A DNA stretch of 21,765 bases from CAZCVI01 sp964502145 (lineage in GTDB: Bacteria; Acidobacteriota; Aminicenantia; UBA2199), in contig CAZCVI010000112.1 of NCBI GenBank assembly GCA_964502145.1, positions 1 through 21,765 on the forward strand, given 5' to 3'. A program made the position numbers and the translations under genes. Positions 1 through 8,432 of this stretch are shown piece by piece. Under the pieces are notes generated by a model. It saw only the letters and a list, made by a program, of their open reading frames with translations. It did no database searches and was not told where the DNA came from. How positions within the stretch are numbered: the first letter of the stretch is position 1; every line of letters begins with the position of its first letter.

Positions 1-234
1 AACGGCGATAATGAAGAAAGTGGCATTGCCCAGCAAAGGGATAAGTGTGTGCTTTGTCTTTTTTTTGCGTCTTGTTCGCCTTGTTTTCAAGAAAAGGTTG
101 TGAAAAAAAGGGTAGTCAAACCCGATGCTGCTAAAATTCAACCAAATAAACGCGAACAATTGACGAAAATCGGTCTGAATAAGGTTGTACAAAATTTGGC
201 GGTGGATTTAGGACACCCGCCCCTATTTTCATAG
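1..234 (+). pseudogene. Possible 3' end of an unidentified gene cut by the window edge
   Basis: Frame 1 is open from the first base to a TAG at 232-234, about 77 codons, so it may be the tail of a gene that starts outside the window. The translation has a Cys-rich stretch (CVLCLFFASCSPC) followed by a Lys-rich segment and ends in DLGHPPLFS. I recognise no family. The composition is not convincingly coding, and no start codon with a good ribosome binding site is visible inside. It could equally be chance open sequence. No other gene is visible in the first 315 bases. Confidence 0.22.
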
Positions 235-254
235 AGTTGCCTATATGCTATAAT
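226..254 (+). promoter_or_regulatory. Predicted housekeeping promoter for the DUF362 gene
   Basis: The -35 is TTTTCA (226-231), followed by a 17-bp spacer and a perfect -10 TATAAT (249-254). A TGC just before the -10 gives an extended -10. Transcription would start near 261, giving a leader of about 55 nt. A strong ribosome binding site (AAGGAGG, about 302-308) precedes the ATG at 316. Confidence 0.6.
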
Positions 255-315
255 AAATCTTCTCACAAGAAATAAATGGCATTTATTTACAGCTATACCT
301 AAAGGAGGTTGTGCA

Positions 316-1383
316 ATGAAAGAAAAAGTTTTTTTTATTAAAATGACAGACAATGAAGATGACGGCGCGGTCTGCGCCAGACTGGAAAAAGCCCTCCAGC
401 AACAAAATTGTTTTTCCTTTGTAGAACCAAAAGATATGGTAGCTATCAAAACCCACTTCGGCGAAGAAAACACCAAGGGCTACGTTCGCCCACTTTATTT
501 TAAAATGCTCGGCCAATTAATCAAACAAGCCAAAGGTATCCCCTTTCTTACCGAGACATCTACCCTGTACCGCGGCAGACGCACCAACGCCGTGGACCAC
601 ATCGAATTTGCCTATGAACACGGTTTCACCCACGAGGCTACCGGTATGCCCATCATTATGGGCGATGGTCTGTTTGGCGATGATGAAATCGAGGTAAAAA
701 TACCCGGCAATCGGTATCAAAAAGTGGGTATTGCCTCTTCTATTGTCAAAGCCCAAGCGCTGGTGCTCGTTTCCCATTTTACCGGTCACTTGGTCGCGGG
801 GTTTGGCGCGGCCTTAAAGAACCTGGGCATGGGTTGCTCCAGTCGCAAAGGGAAATTAGCCCAACACTCCACAGCACAACCCGCCATCAAGAAAGACAAA
901 TGCACGGCCTGCGGCCAATGTTTGAAATGGTGCCCGGTAAATGCAATTTCCTGGCAAAACGAGAAAGCCGAGATTAACGAAAATATCTGCATCGGCTGCG
1001 GCGAATGTCTGGCTGTATGCCGTTTCGACGCGGTGAATTATAACTGGGGCGAAACCTACGATAATATCCAAGAAAAAATCGTGGAACACGCCATGGGGGT
1101 AACGGAAACAAAAAAAGGGAAAGGTCTCTATATCAATTTCCTTAACCGGATCACCAAAGACTGCGACTGCATGGGTTTGACCAAAAAAATCACAGCGGAT
1201 ATTGGCGTGCTGATCTCTTTAGACCCAGTGGCTGTAGACGCGGCCTCGTTGGACCTGGTGGAAAAATACGCGGGAAAAAAACTGTCGCAAATGGCATACG
1301 ATATCCCCTATAAAGTCCAAATCGAGTACGCCCGCCAACTGGACTACGGCAACGCGGATTATGAACTGATAGAACTGGGATAA
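316..1383 (+). CDS. DUF362 domain protein with two [4Fe-4S] ferredoxin motifs
   Basis: 355 aa. An N-terminal DUF362-type region (IKTHFGEENTKGYVRP, ETSTLYRGRRTNAVDH, VSHFTGHLVAGFGAALKNLGMG) is interrupted by a bacterial-type bis-cluster ferredoxin insert. The insert has C196-x2-C199-x2-C202-x3-C206 (KCTACGQCLKWCP) and C225/C228/C231/C235 (ICIGCGECLAVC). The C-terminal part returns to DUF362 with SLDPVAVDAASLDL. Further cysteines occur at 283 and 285. Members of this widespread anaerobe family are thought to carry electrons or bind metal, but their substrate is generally not known. No signal peptide is visible, so it is probably cytoplasmic. The start at 316 has a strong AAGGAGG. The next gene begins 11 bp downstream, suggesting co-transcription with the HD hydrolase. 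Confidence 0.88.
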   Translation: MKEKVFFIKMTDNEDDGAVCARLEKALQQQNCFSFVEPKDMVAIKTHFGEENTKGYVRPLYFKMLGQLIKQAKGIPFLTETSTLYRGRRTNAVDHIEFAYEHGFTHEATGMPIIMGDGLFGDDEIEVKIPGNRYQKVGIASSIVKAQALVLVSHFTGHLVAGFGAALKNLGMGCSSRKGKLAQHSTAQPAIKKDKCTACGQCLKWCPVNAISWQNEKAEINENICIGCGECLAVCRFDAVNYNWGETYDNIQEKIVEHAMGVTETKKGKGLYINFLNRITKDCDCMGLTKKITADIGVLISLDPVAVDAASLDLVEKYAGKKLSQMAYDIPYKVQIEYARQLDYGNADYELIELG

Positions 1384-1394
1384 TAAAACCCGGC

Positions 1395-2051
1395 ATGGAT
1401 AAGGACACAGTTATCACCAAAACCAGGGAATATGTTCATTTACAACTGTCCGGCGAAGGTTCCGGGCACGACTGGTGGCACATTTACCGCGTGGTGAAAC
1501 TGGCGCTACATATCGCAAAAAAGGAGAACGCAGACCAGTTTATCGTGGAACTGGCGGCTCTGCTTCACGATATCGGCGATTTTAAATTTTTTGATGGAGA
1601 CGAAACAGTAGCACCACGGATGGTCCGCCAATGGGTAACTGACTTGTCCGTGCCCGAGGACACGGTGGCGCATGTGTGCGCCATTGTACGGGACATCTCC
1701 TTTAAAGGCGCGGGAACTATTCAAACGAGACGGATGGAAACGCTGGAAGGCCAGGTGGTACAGGACGCCGACCGCCTGGATGCTATCGGCGCGGTAGGTA
1801 TTGCCCGCACCTTTGCTTACGGCGGCTTTAAAAAAAGAGAAATCTATAACCCGGACATCCCCGCTGAATGGCACGAAAATTTCGCGGCCTATAAAAAAAG
1901 CACGGGCCCCACAATCAACCACTTCTACGAAAAACTGCTGCTCCTAAAAGACCTGATGAACACAGAAACAGCCAAAAAATTGGCGGAAGAACGGCACAGA
2001 TTCATGGAACAATACCTGGTGCAATTTTTTAAAGAATGGAACTTTTCTTAA
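1395..2051 (+). CDS. HD-domain phosphohydrolase, YedJ-like
   Basis: 218 aa, close to the length of E. coli YedJ. Metal-binding HD hallmarks are in order: H25/H29 in GHDWWHIYRV, H58-D59 in ELAALLHDIGDFKFF, and the Asp cluster VQDADRLDAIGAVGIAR (about 122-137), followed by an AYGG turn typical of this subgroup. It is predicted to be a soluble, divalent-metal-dependent phosphohydrolase. The physiological substrate of this family is not settled, and nothing here identifies it. It starts 11 bp after the DUF362 gene with no strong ribosome binding site, which fits translation in an operon. There is no frameshift or unusual feature. Confidence 0.87.
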   Translation: MDKDTVITKTREYVHLQLSGEGSGHDWWHIYRVVKLALHIAKKENADQFIVELAALLHDIGDFKFFDGDETVAPRMVRQWVTDLSVPEDTVAHVCAIVRDISFKGAGTIQTRRMETLEGQVVQDADRLDAIGAVGIARTFAYGGFKKREIYNPDIPAEWHENFAAYKKSTGPTINHFYEKLLLLKDLMNTETAKKLAEERHRFMEQYLVQFFKEWNFS

Positions 2052-2141
2052 TGTAATTCGTTATAAAAGACGTTAAACAAAATGTGACAAGAATTAATTT
2101 GGACGAAAAAAGAAAAATTAGACTAAAAAAGGAGCACTAAG

Positions 2142-3398
2142 ATGAGTGGCTTTCGAAAATTCATGGGTATATTTATTATCGTGTTTATTGGCATCCCGGT
2201 TTTGATCGGGATGATCTGGGCTGTGGGACTAACACGGGCGGTGGTTTCATCGGAATTTCTTTCAGACCTCCCCAAGGAAATTATCACTAAAATTCCCGCT
2301 ATAATGGACGAGACCCTGGCGGCTGTAGACCAGGAAGGCGTGATCGAAGATGAAAATACACGCATCTGGCTCCGGGCCATGGCGGATGTGAATACGACAC
2401 CCAGAGAAATGTTGGAAAAAATCGGGGTCATGAACTGGTTAAAAATTGAATTAACCAGCTCCCTGGATTCTATTGGCAAAATACTGCGGGGCGAAATGCG
2501 CCCACAACCGGTTTTGTTAAATATGAGACCATTAAAAGCCGCACTGGTTCACAAAGACCTGGATGCCTACATGCTCCAAGTTATTAAAAAATTACCCCCC
2601 TGCACGGAAAGTGATGTGCAAAAATGGGCGGACGCGGTTTTACAAGGAAAATACGAGCAAGATTTACCCCCCTGCCAACCCCCGGACCCAGAAAAAGCAT
2701 TGGAAATTGTCCGCCAAAAATGGGAAAAAGAGGTCTCGGAAATTCCCGACACGGTTAATATGTTCAATGTGAGAAGCAAACATTTCTTCAATGATAGTGG
2801 CCTGGATATCGCACGACTGGTGATATCGGTGACCTACCTGCTTTTCTTGATTCCTGCCATTATCATCGGTTTGGCTTCGCTGATCGGCGCTTCTTCCGGT
2901 GCTGGTGTCGTGCGCTGGATGGGTTACGCTACATTAATCGGTGGCGGCTTGACCTATGGACTCTCACGCTTTTCCGTGCAAATGATGCAATATGGCATGG
3001 GTTTTGGTCCAACAGGTTACTCTGAATTTCATTTCCATTTTCCTCTGAAAGAGGTGCTCTTCGATAAAAGTGGAGAACTCGCCCTGCAAGTAGTGAATCA
3101 CCTGCTGACCTCAGTAAACAGGGTTTCCGGTATAGTCTGCCTTATGGGTATCATTCTGATTGCCCTTTCCTACCTGGTATTCAACGATAAAAAGAACCAG
3201 GCACCACAACGGCCCAAGAGTTCTACGGGAAATACCACCCCGACACCTCCCCCGGTCACACCAGCCACGGTGGAACCGACACAAGTTACCGATATTCCAC
3301 CCGCACTGAACGGTAGTTCCAACGACCCGACAGTTTTACCTGCTGCGGCAAACTATCCTTTGGATAGCGGTTCCCAAACCGATCCAGATTCAAAGTAA
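2142..3398 (+). CDS. Unrecognised membrane protein with four predicted helices and a Pro/Thr/Ser-rich C-terminal tail
   Basis: 418 aa. I do not recognise the family. Hydrophobic segments lie at about 8-29, 225-248, 256-275 and 326-347. Between the first two is a soluble domain of about 195 residues with two LPPC motifs (Cys154 and Cys178, 24 apart), which could form a disulfide if it is extracytoplasmic. A second, shorter loop (276-325) is rich in Phe/His (YSEFHFHFP). After the last helix, residues 350-418 are low-complexity Pro/Thr/Ser/Asn. The first segment may be a signal anchor. The start is supported by AAAGGAG about 7 bp upstream. It follows the HD gene by 90 bp on the same strand and ends before a stem-loop separating it from the convergent peptidase gene. 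No function is assigned. Confidence 0.8.
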   Translation: MSGFRKFMGIFIIVFIGIPVLIGMIWAVGLTRAVVSSEFLSDLPKEIITKIPAIMDETLAAVDQEGVIEDENTRIWLRAMADVNTTPREMLEKIGVMNWLKIELTSSLDSIGKILRGEMRPQPVLLNMRPLKAALVHKDLDAYMLQVIKKLPPCTESDVQKWADAVLQGKYEQDLPPCQPPDPEKALEIVRQKWEKEVSEIPDTVNMFNVRSKHFFNDSGLDIARLVISVTYLLFLIPAIIIGLASLIGASSGAGVVRWMGYATLIGGGLTYGLSRFSVQMMQYGMGFGPTGYSEFHFHFPLKEVLFDKSGELALQVVNHLLTSVNRVSGIVCLMGIILIALSYLVFNDKKNQAPQRPKSSTGNTTPTPPPVTPATVEPTQVTDIPPALNGSSNDPTVLPAAANYPLDSGSQTDPDSK

Positions 3399-3414
3399 CA
3401 GGGAAAATAAATCC

Positions 3415-3465
3415 GTGGACTATGTGGACATAAAAAAGCGTTTGCTTTAGGTCCACATAGTCCAC
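3415..3465. terminator. Long stem-loop between convergent genes, probable bidirectional terminator
   Basis: A perfect 15-bp inverted repeat (3415-3429 GTGGACTATGTGGAC with 3451-3465) encloses a smaller AAAGC/GCTTT stem (3435-3439 and 3444-3448). Read on the minus strand, the small stem is followed by six T, like a factor-independent terminator for the peptidase gene. On the plus strand there is no good T-run. The outer arms are made of the same 9-bp unit as the adjacent repeat. Confidence 0.45.
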
Positions 3466-3486
3466 TTAGTCCATATTGTCCAAATA
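3451..3486. repeat. 9-bp tandem repeat, about four copies (GTCCAnnTA type)
   Basis: Four consecutive 9-mers run 3451-3459 GTCCACATA, 3460-3468 GTCCACTTA, 3469-3477 GTCCATATT and 3478-3486 GTCCAAATA. Two further copies in inverted orientation form the left arm of the stem-loop at 3415-3429. Confidence 0.8.
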
Positions 3487-3519
3487 ATCTACAGCAATTT
3501 CAGGGTCTTCGCTTGCCAG

Positions 3520-5832
3520 TTATTGTTGCAGAGGCCCGGCAGGCAAATTCTCGTGCAAGTAACGGGTCAGCAGTCTGAACAAGTGAAGGGTGGTATTTTT
3601 CCCTTCATAGATGCCGTGGGAACGGTTGGGGTAAGCCATCATGGTGAAGTGTTTATCCGTTGCAATCAATTCATTGATCAATCGTTCAGCGCCTTGATAA
3701 TGAACATTATCGTCACCAGTGCCATGAACAATGAGCAGGTTTCCTTTCAGTTGACTGGCAAAATGGATGGGGGAACCGTTCTTAAAACCGTCCTTATTAT
3801 CATCTGGCAGGCCCATGAAGCGTTCCTGGTAGACCGAGTCATAGAGAAGTTGGTCGGGAACAGAGGCAATGGACATACCGGTGCGATAGAGATGGGGGTA
3901 GCGGAACAGGGCATTGAGAGTCATAGTGCCGCCACCGCTCCAACCCCAGATGCCAATGCGGTTGGGGTCGACATAGGGCCGGTTCTTAATAATGGCTTGA
4001 ACTGCCGCTGCTTGGTCGGCAGAGGCGAGAATACCAATTTGCCGATAAATACTTTTCCGCCACGCGCGCCCACGGGGGGAATTCGTACCCCGATTATCCA
4101 CGCTCATCACCAAATACCCCTGCTGGGTGAGCATCATGTGCCACAGATAACTATCACTACCCCAGGCGTCCTTTACTGTCTGCCCTTGGGGTTCGCCATA
4201 TACATAAAAAAGCACGGGATACTTCTTAGCGGGGTCAAAATCGGCAGGTTTCATACACATCGCATCCAAAAGCACGCCATCGCCAATATCCACGCGGAAA
4301 AATTCCACTGGTTGCTGGGCCAGTGCGTTCAGTTTGGCCTCTACCGGGGCTGTATCTACCAGTGATCTCAAGACAGTGTGACCGGGGAGACGCACCAAGT
4401 CGGTTCGGCCTGGCTTGCTGATGGAGGAGTATTGATGGATGGCAAATTGCAAATCTGCACTGAGCTGGTACGAGTGGGTACCAGGAAGATTTTGCGGAGT
4501 AAGCCGTTCTGCCTTGCCACTACCATCAAGACGCACGCGGTACAGGTACCGTTGCAGCGGATTCTCCGGGGACGCAATGTAATACACGTGACCACCTTTG
4601 GCATCAATGCTTAATACCTTGTCCACATCATAGGCACCGGGAGTGACCAGACGAACCTGCTGCCCATCACGGGAAACAACATAAATATGACGCCATCCAT
4701 CCCGTTCACTGATCCAGGTAAAGTATTTTCCCTGCTCCAGCCATTGGAAATTATCGTCCACATCCAGCCAAGCCTCATCCTTATCAGTGAAAATGGTGGT
4801 AGACAGGCCGGTTTGAATATTTCCCAGCATGACCTGATTGGTATTTTGCAAGCGATTGAGGCGTTGGAACACAATTTCATCAGAATTGGCCGCCCAATCC
4901 ATGCGGGGGATATAAAAATCGCGGGAATTTCCCGGTAAATCGAACCATTTTGTTTGGCCACCCACTGTGGCCACCACCCCTACCTTGCAGGCGGAATTAA
5001 CAGTGCCGACCTTGGGATACTGCACAGGGATAATCTGCGGGTAGAGGGTATCGGTGTTGTTGATCAAATAAAAGTCGTGAATCCCCGCTGCATCCAACTG
5101 CCAATAAGCCAGATATTTCCCGTCAGGACTCCAACGAAAACCATCACGCATGTCGAATTCTTCTTCATATACCCAGTCGAAAGTCCCATTGATAATAGTA
5201 GTGGAACCATCCGTGGTGAGTTGTTGGATGTGCCGTGTTGCCGGTGTATCTCCCAGGTTTTGCACGTAGAGATTGTTTTTTGACACGTAGGCCACGCGGT
5301 TGTGATGCGGTGAGAATTTGGCAAACATCAGGCTAGAGGCTTCCAAATTGCAGCCCAATTGCCACAATTGCCCGTTCTTCCGATTCAAAACCCAATAATC
5401 GCCACGTGTATTGCGGCGCCACACTCGTTTGGTATTGGTGAAAACCAGCAACCATTGGCCATTATCGGACCAGTAGTAGTCTTCAATTTTTAACGGTGTT
5501 GTTTGACCCACCGGGATTAACAACGAGGCAGGGACTTCGATAGACCGCTTGTTTACCGCAGGATCATAGCGGATAATATCCATGCCACCCGTCATTTCTT
5601 TGCCATCGCTGGTTTTGCAGGTAGTGGGTTCCAGGGTAGTGTAGCCGCTTATATGTTTCAGCCAGCGGGCCGGACCGAAATGGGGGATGTTAAATTCTTC
5701 GGAAGTGAAAATACGCTCCAAGGTGAGTTGCGCCGGATTCTTGCCGGACTCAACAGGACTGGCGACTAAAAGCCACGGCGCCACCGATAAAATAACCAGT
5801 AAAAATAAATGTAAACAAACCATTCGCTTCAT
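3520..5832 (-). CDS. Dipeptidyl peptidase IV-type serine peptidase (family S9), exported
   Basis: 770 aa, normal for bacterial DPP-IV. It has an N-terminal signal peptide (hydrophobic 5-24, possible cleavage near VAS-PV). A beta-propeller domain (about 70-490) contains the amine-anchoring Glu motif DWVYEEEF (E223-E225), the mark of aminodipeptidase rather than oligopeptidase activity. An alpha/beta-hydrolase domain follows, with oxyanion Tyr545 (YVYGEP) and catalytic Ser632 (GWSGGG), Asp707 (HGTGDDNVH) and His739 (NRSHGI). It is expected to remove N-terminal Xaa-Pro or Xaa-Ala dipeptides in the periplasm or at the cell surface. The start is set by AAGGAG upstream of the first ATG. It lies downstream of hypD on the same strand, 231 bp away, with its own promoter. 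Together they suggest use of proline/hydroxyproline-rich peptides, which is an inference. Confidence 0.93.
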   Translation of the reverse strand: MKRMVCLHLFLLVILSVAPWLLVASPVESGKNPAQLTLERIFTSEEFNIPHFGPARWLKHISGYTTLEPTTCKTSDGKEMTGGMDIIRYDPAVNKRSIEVPASLLIPVGQTTPLKIEDYYWSDNGQWLLVFTNTKRVWRRNTRGDYWVLNRKNGQLWQLGCNLEASSLMFAKFSPHHNRVAYVSKNNLYVQNLGDTPATRHIQQLTTDGSTTIINGTFDWVYEEEFDMRDGFRWSPDGKYLAYWQLDAAGIHDFYLINNTDTLYPQIIPVQYPKVGTVNSACKVGVVATVGGQTKWFDLPGNSRDFYIPRMDWAANSDEIVFQRLNRLQNTNQVMLGNIQTGLSTTIFTDKDEAWLDVDDNFQWLEQGKYFTWISERDGWRHIYVVSRDGQQVRLVTPGAYDVDKVLSIDAKGGHVYYIASPENPLQRYLYRVRLDGSGKAERLTPQNLPGTHSYQLSADLQFAIHQYSSISKPGRTDLVRLPGHTVLRSLVDTAPVEAKLNALAQQPVEFFRVDIGDGVLLDAMCMKPADFDPAKKYPVLFYVYGEPQGQTVKDAWGSDSYLWHMMLTQQGYLVMSVDNRGTNSPRGRAWRKSIYRQIGILASADQAAAVQAIIKNRPYVDPNRIGIWGWSGGGTMTLNALFRYPHLYRTGMSIASVPDQLLYDSVYQERFMGLPDDNKDGFKNGSPIHFASQLKGNLLIVHGTGDDNVHYQGAERLINELIATDKHFTMMAYPNRSHGIYEGKNTTLHLFRLLTRYLHENLPAGPLQQ

Positions 5833-5873
5833 AGAGGACTCCTTATCAATGATAATATATTTTAACGTATTCT

Positions 5874-5902
5874 ATTTTACTGGACTGTTGAACTTTTGGC
5901 AA
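5874..5902 (-). promoter_or_regulatory. Predicted housekeeping promoter for the DPP-IV gene
   Basis: On the minus strand the -35 is TTGCCA (5897-5902), with a 17-bp spacer and -10 TAAAAT (5874-5879), each 5/6 to consensus. Transcription would start near 5867, giving a leader of about 35 nt. The spacer contains one copy of the TTACTGGAC 9-mer (5877-5885 on the plus strand) that is tandemly repeated nearby. Confidence 0.6.
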
Positions 5903-5941
5903 TAGTGTTATTTAACTTGGATTCAATATCAAGTTTCAGGA

Positions 5942-5986
5942 ACGACTCGACTATCTGGACTTACTTGACTTACTGGACTTACTGGA
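5942..5986. repeat. 9-bp tandem repeat, about five copies (CTTACTGGA type)
   Basis: Successive 9-mers run 5942-5950 ACGACTCGA (degenerate), 5951-5959 CTATCTGGA, 5960-5968 CTTACTTGA, 5969-5977 CTTACTGGA and 5978-5986 CTTACTGGA. The complement reads TCCAGTAAG, close to the TCCACTTAG unit at 3451-3486. It sits in the 231-bp gap between hypD and the peptidase gene, where I see no gene and no clear terminator. Confidence 0.8.
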
Positions 5987-6063
5987 CCGGCCAAAACCTT
6001 TTATTTTTATCCAGCATGTCCCGATTATCCCGGGTAGTTTTTAAAAATGATAGCAAATCCAGG

Positions 6064-8427
6064 TTAAAGTGTCTGGTGTTCCGTGCGCTGGATGATTTCA
6101 TCTTGCAGATCTTCGGTGAGATCGACAAAATAATCGCTGTAACCGGCCACACGGACAATGAGGTTGCGGTACTCTTCGGGGGCGACCTTGGCTTTGCGCA
6201 GGGTCTCAACATCGATCACATTAAACTGCATATGATGACCATCCAATTTAAAATAAGAACGCACCAAATGAACCAAACGGTTAATACCTGCCTCGTCTTT
6301 AAATATTTGCGGGGTGAATTTCTGATTGAGCAGTGTGCCGCCGGTTTTAATATGATCCATTTTAGCCGCCGATTTAATTACCGAGGTGGGACCGTTTCTA
6401 TCTGCGCCTTGCACTGGCGAGATGCCTTCCGAGACGGGTTTTTTTGCTTTCCGGCCATCGGGTAAAGCCCCAATCACACTGCCAAAATAAACATGACTGG
6501 TGGTGGGCAACATCAGAATATGATGTTTAGCATTCACAGTGGCGGGACGGTCATCGACGGCGCGGAAAAACATGTCAAACACGTGCTGCATTATCTCATC
6601 GGCATAATCGTCATCATTGCCGTATTTGGGGGTGTAGCGAAGCAATTGCTCGCGTAACTCTTCGTGACCGACAAAATCTGCTTTTAAAACTTCCATGAAG
6701 TGATCCATGGTCACTGTTTTTCTGTTGAAAACGTGGTATTTGATGGCGGTTAGAGAATCGGTAATGGTGCCAATACCAACGCCCTGGATATAACGGGTAT
6801 TGTACCTGGCCCCACCATTGGTGTAATCCCTGCCATTGGTTATACAATCGTCGATTTGCAACGACAAAAAAGGCGCGGGCATGTACTGGGCATAAATAGA
6901 GGAGATGATATTATTACCCCTGATTTTAATATCGACAAAATAGTTGAGCTGCCGTTCCAATGCGACCATCAATTGTTCGAACGTTTCAAACTGGGACACA
7001 GTGCCCGTTTCAATGCCAATTTTTTTGCCTGTCCGGGGGTCCGTGCCGTTATTCAGGGTGATTTCCAATATTTTTGGCAAGTTAAAATAGCCTGTCAGAA
7101 TATAACATTCCGTGCCAAACGCACCGCTTTCCACGCAACCGGAAGCACCGCCCCGCCGGGCGTCTTCGATTGATTTTCCCTGGCGCGTCAGTTCTTGAAT
7201 AATGGCATCGGTATTAAAAATAGAGGGCTGACCATAACCGGTTTTTAAAATATGAACCGCACGCTTGATCAAGCGATCGGGGTTCTTCTTGCTGACCTGG
7301 ATCATGGAACTGGGCTGCAACAAACGCATCTCTTCAATAACATCCAGAAGCATATAAGAGAGATCATTCACACCATCGGCACCATCGGCTTTAAGACCGC
7401 CAATATTAATGGTACAAAAATCCGTATAGGTGCCGCTCTCCTTGGCCGTGACCCCCATTTTGGGTGGGGCAGGATGGTTGTTGAATTTAATCCAGAACGC
7501 TTGCAGCAGTTCCTTGGCCCGTTCATCGGTCAGGGTGCCCTCTGCTATTTCTTTTTGGTAAAAGGGATAGAGATGTTGGTCCAGGCGACCGGGGCTAAAG
7601 GAATCCCAGGGATTGAGTTCCGTGATCACGCCGAGGTGAACAAACCAGTAGTATTGGAGTGCTTCATAAAAGTTACGCGGGGCATAGGCGGGCACATGTT
7701 GGCAGATGTCTGCCATTTCCACCAGTTCCTGGTGACGTTGCGGGTCCGCTTCTTTGGTTGCTAAATCGTGCAATGCTGATGCGTAACGGCGGGCAAACAG
7801 GATCAGCGCTTCTGCGGCCACTGCCATAGCGGACAACTGCTCTTTTTTGGCTAGGGCATCGGGATCGGTGTAAAAGTCGAGGTGGTTTAATTGGTCTTGA
7901 ATCTCGGCAATTTTGTCCAAAAATCCCTTTTTGAATAGTTTATCGCCGGCCACCGTGTGTCCTGGCGCACGCTGTTCTTGGAACTCGGTGAACACGCCCG
8001 CCTCATAGGCCGCTTTCCATTCTGGGGCCATCTCACGGAAGATTCGGTCCCGGATACTTTTATCCTGCCAATAGGGAATAATTTCCTTTTCGTATAATGC
8101 GACCGTCTCGGCATCCACCCTGTAAGGGATTTTTTCGCGGGAGTCCAGCTTTTCTAAATCAGCTCTGGAATGAATGCATATTTCAGGGTAAGTAGGAACC
8201 GCTTTGGGTTGGCTGCCTCGCTCTCCCACGATCAATTCATCCGTTTGGATGCAAATGGTTTTGTGTTCCAGCAGGTATTTGAATGCCAAGGCACGTTTCA
8301 TGGGAACGGATAATTCCCTGGCTGCGGGGCTTTTATAAAATTCAGTGATCAAGCGCGCCCGTTCCGGGCAAATCCGGTTCTCGGCCTGTAGACTGTGTAC
8401 TCTTAGCTCTTTTATTCTGGGATTCAT
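6064..8427 (-). CDS. hypD: Glycyl radical enzyme, trans-4-hydroxy-L-proline dehydratase
   Basis: 787 aa, full length for the family. The thiyl-radical cysteine is C431 in GGASGCVESG with general base E433, and the glycyl radical is G762 in RVAGYSDYF. Against the Clostridioides difficile HypD active site as I remember it (F152, H160, D278, S334, D339, F340, C434, E436, Y450, T645, G765), every position is the same residue at a constant offset of three: F149, H157, D275, S331, D336, F337, C431, E433, Y447, T642, G762. That makes this assignment much stronger than generic PFL/diol dehydratase. The reaction is radical dehydration of trans-4-hydroxy-L-proline to 1-pyrroline-5-carboxylate, in an anaerobic cytoplasm. 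Pyrroline-5-carboxylate reductase, often adjacent in clostridia, is absent from this window. Its AAGGAG binding site lies inside the last codons of the activase gene, so the two are co-translated. Confidence 0.9.
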   Translation of the reverse strand: MNPRIKELRVHSLQAENRICPERARLITEFYKSPAARELSVPMKRALAFKYLLEHKTICIQTDELIVGERGSQPKAVPTYPEICIHSRADLEKLDSREKIPYRVDAETVALYEKEIIPYWQDKSIRDRIFREMAPEWKAAYEAGVFTEFQEQRAPGHTVAGDKLFKKGFLDKIAEIQDQLNHLDFYTDPDALAKKEQLSAMAVAAEALILFARRYASALHDLATKEADPQRHQELVEMADICQHVPAYAPRNFYEALQYYWFVHLGVITELNPWDSFSPGRLDQHLYPFYQKEIAEGTLTDERAKELLQAFWIKFNNHPAPPKMGVTAKESGTYTDFCTINIGGLKADGADGVNDLSYMLLDVIEEMRLLQPSSMIQVSKKNPDRLIKRAVHILKTGYGQPSIFNTDAIIQELTRQGKSIEDARRGGASGCVESGAFGTECYILTGYFNLPKILEITLNNGTDPRTGKKIGIETGTVSQFETFEQLMVALERQLNYFVDIKIRGNNIISSIYAQYMPAPFLSLQIDDCITNGRDYTNGGARYNTRYIQGVGIGTITDSLTAIKYHVFNRKTVTMDHFMEVLKADFVGHEELREQLLRYTPKYGNDDDYADEIMQHVFDMFFRAVDDRPATVNAKHHILMLPTTSHVYFGSVIGALPDGRKAKKPVSEGISPVQGADRNGPTSVIKSAAKMDHIKTGGTLLNQKFTPQIFKDEAGINRLVHLVRSYFKLDGHHMQFNVIDVETLRKAKVAPEEYRNLIVRVAGYSDYFVDLTEDLQDEIIQRTEHQTL

Positions 8428-8432
8428 TGTGT

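Noticed and set aside
3523..4365. A 280-codon open frame on the plus strand inside the peptidase gene
   Set aside because: It is entirely antisense to the DPP-IV catalytic domain, whose motifs are intact, and its translation resembles no family. Such long antisense frames follow from the codon bias of the real gene.
7252..7764. A 170-codon plus-strand frame inside hypD
   Set aside because: It is antisense to conserved HypD sequence, with no ribosome binding site of note and no recognisable motif.
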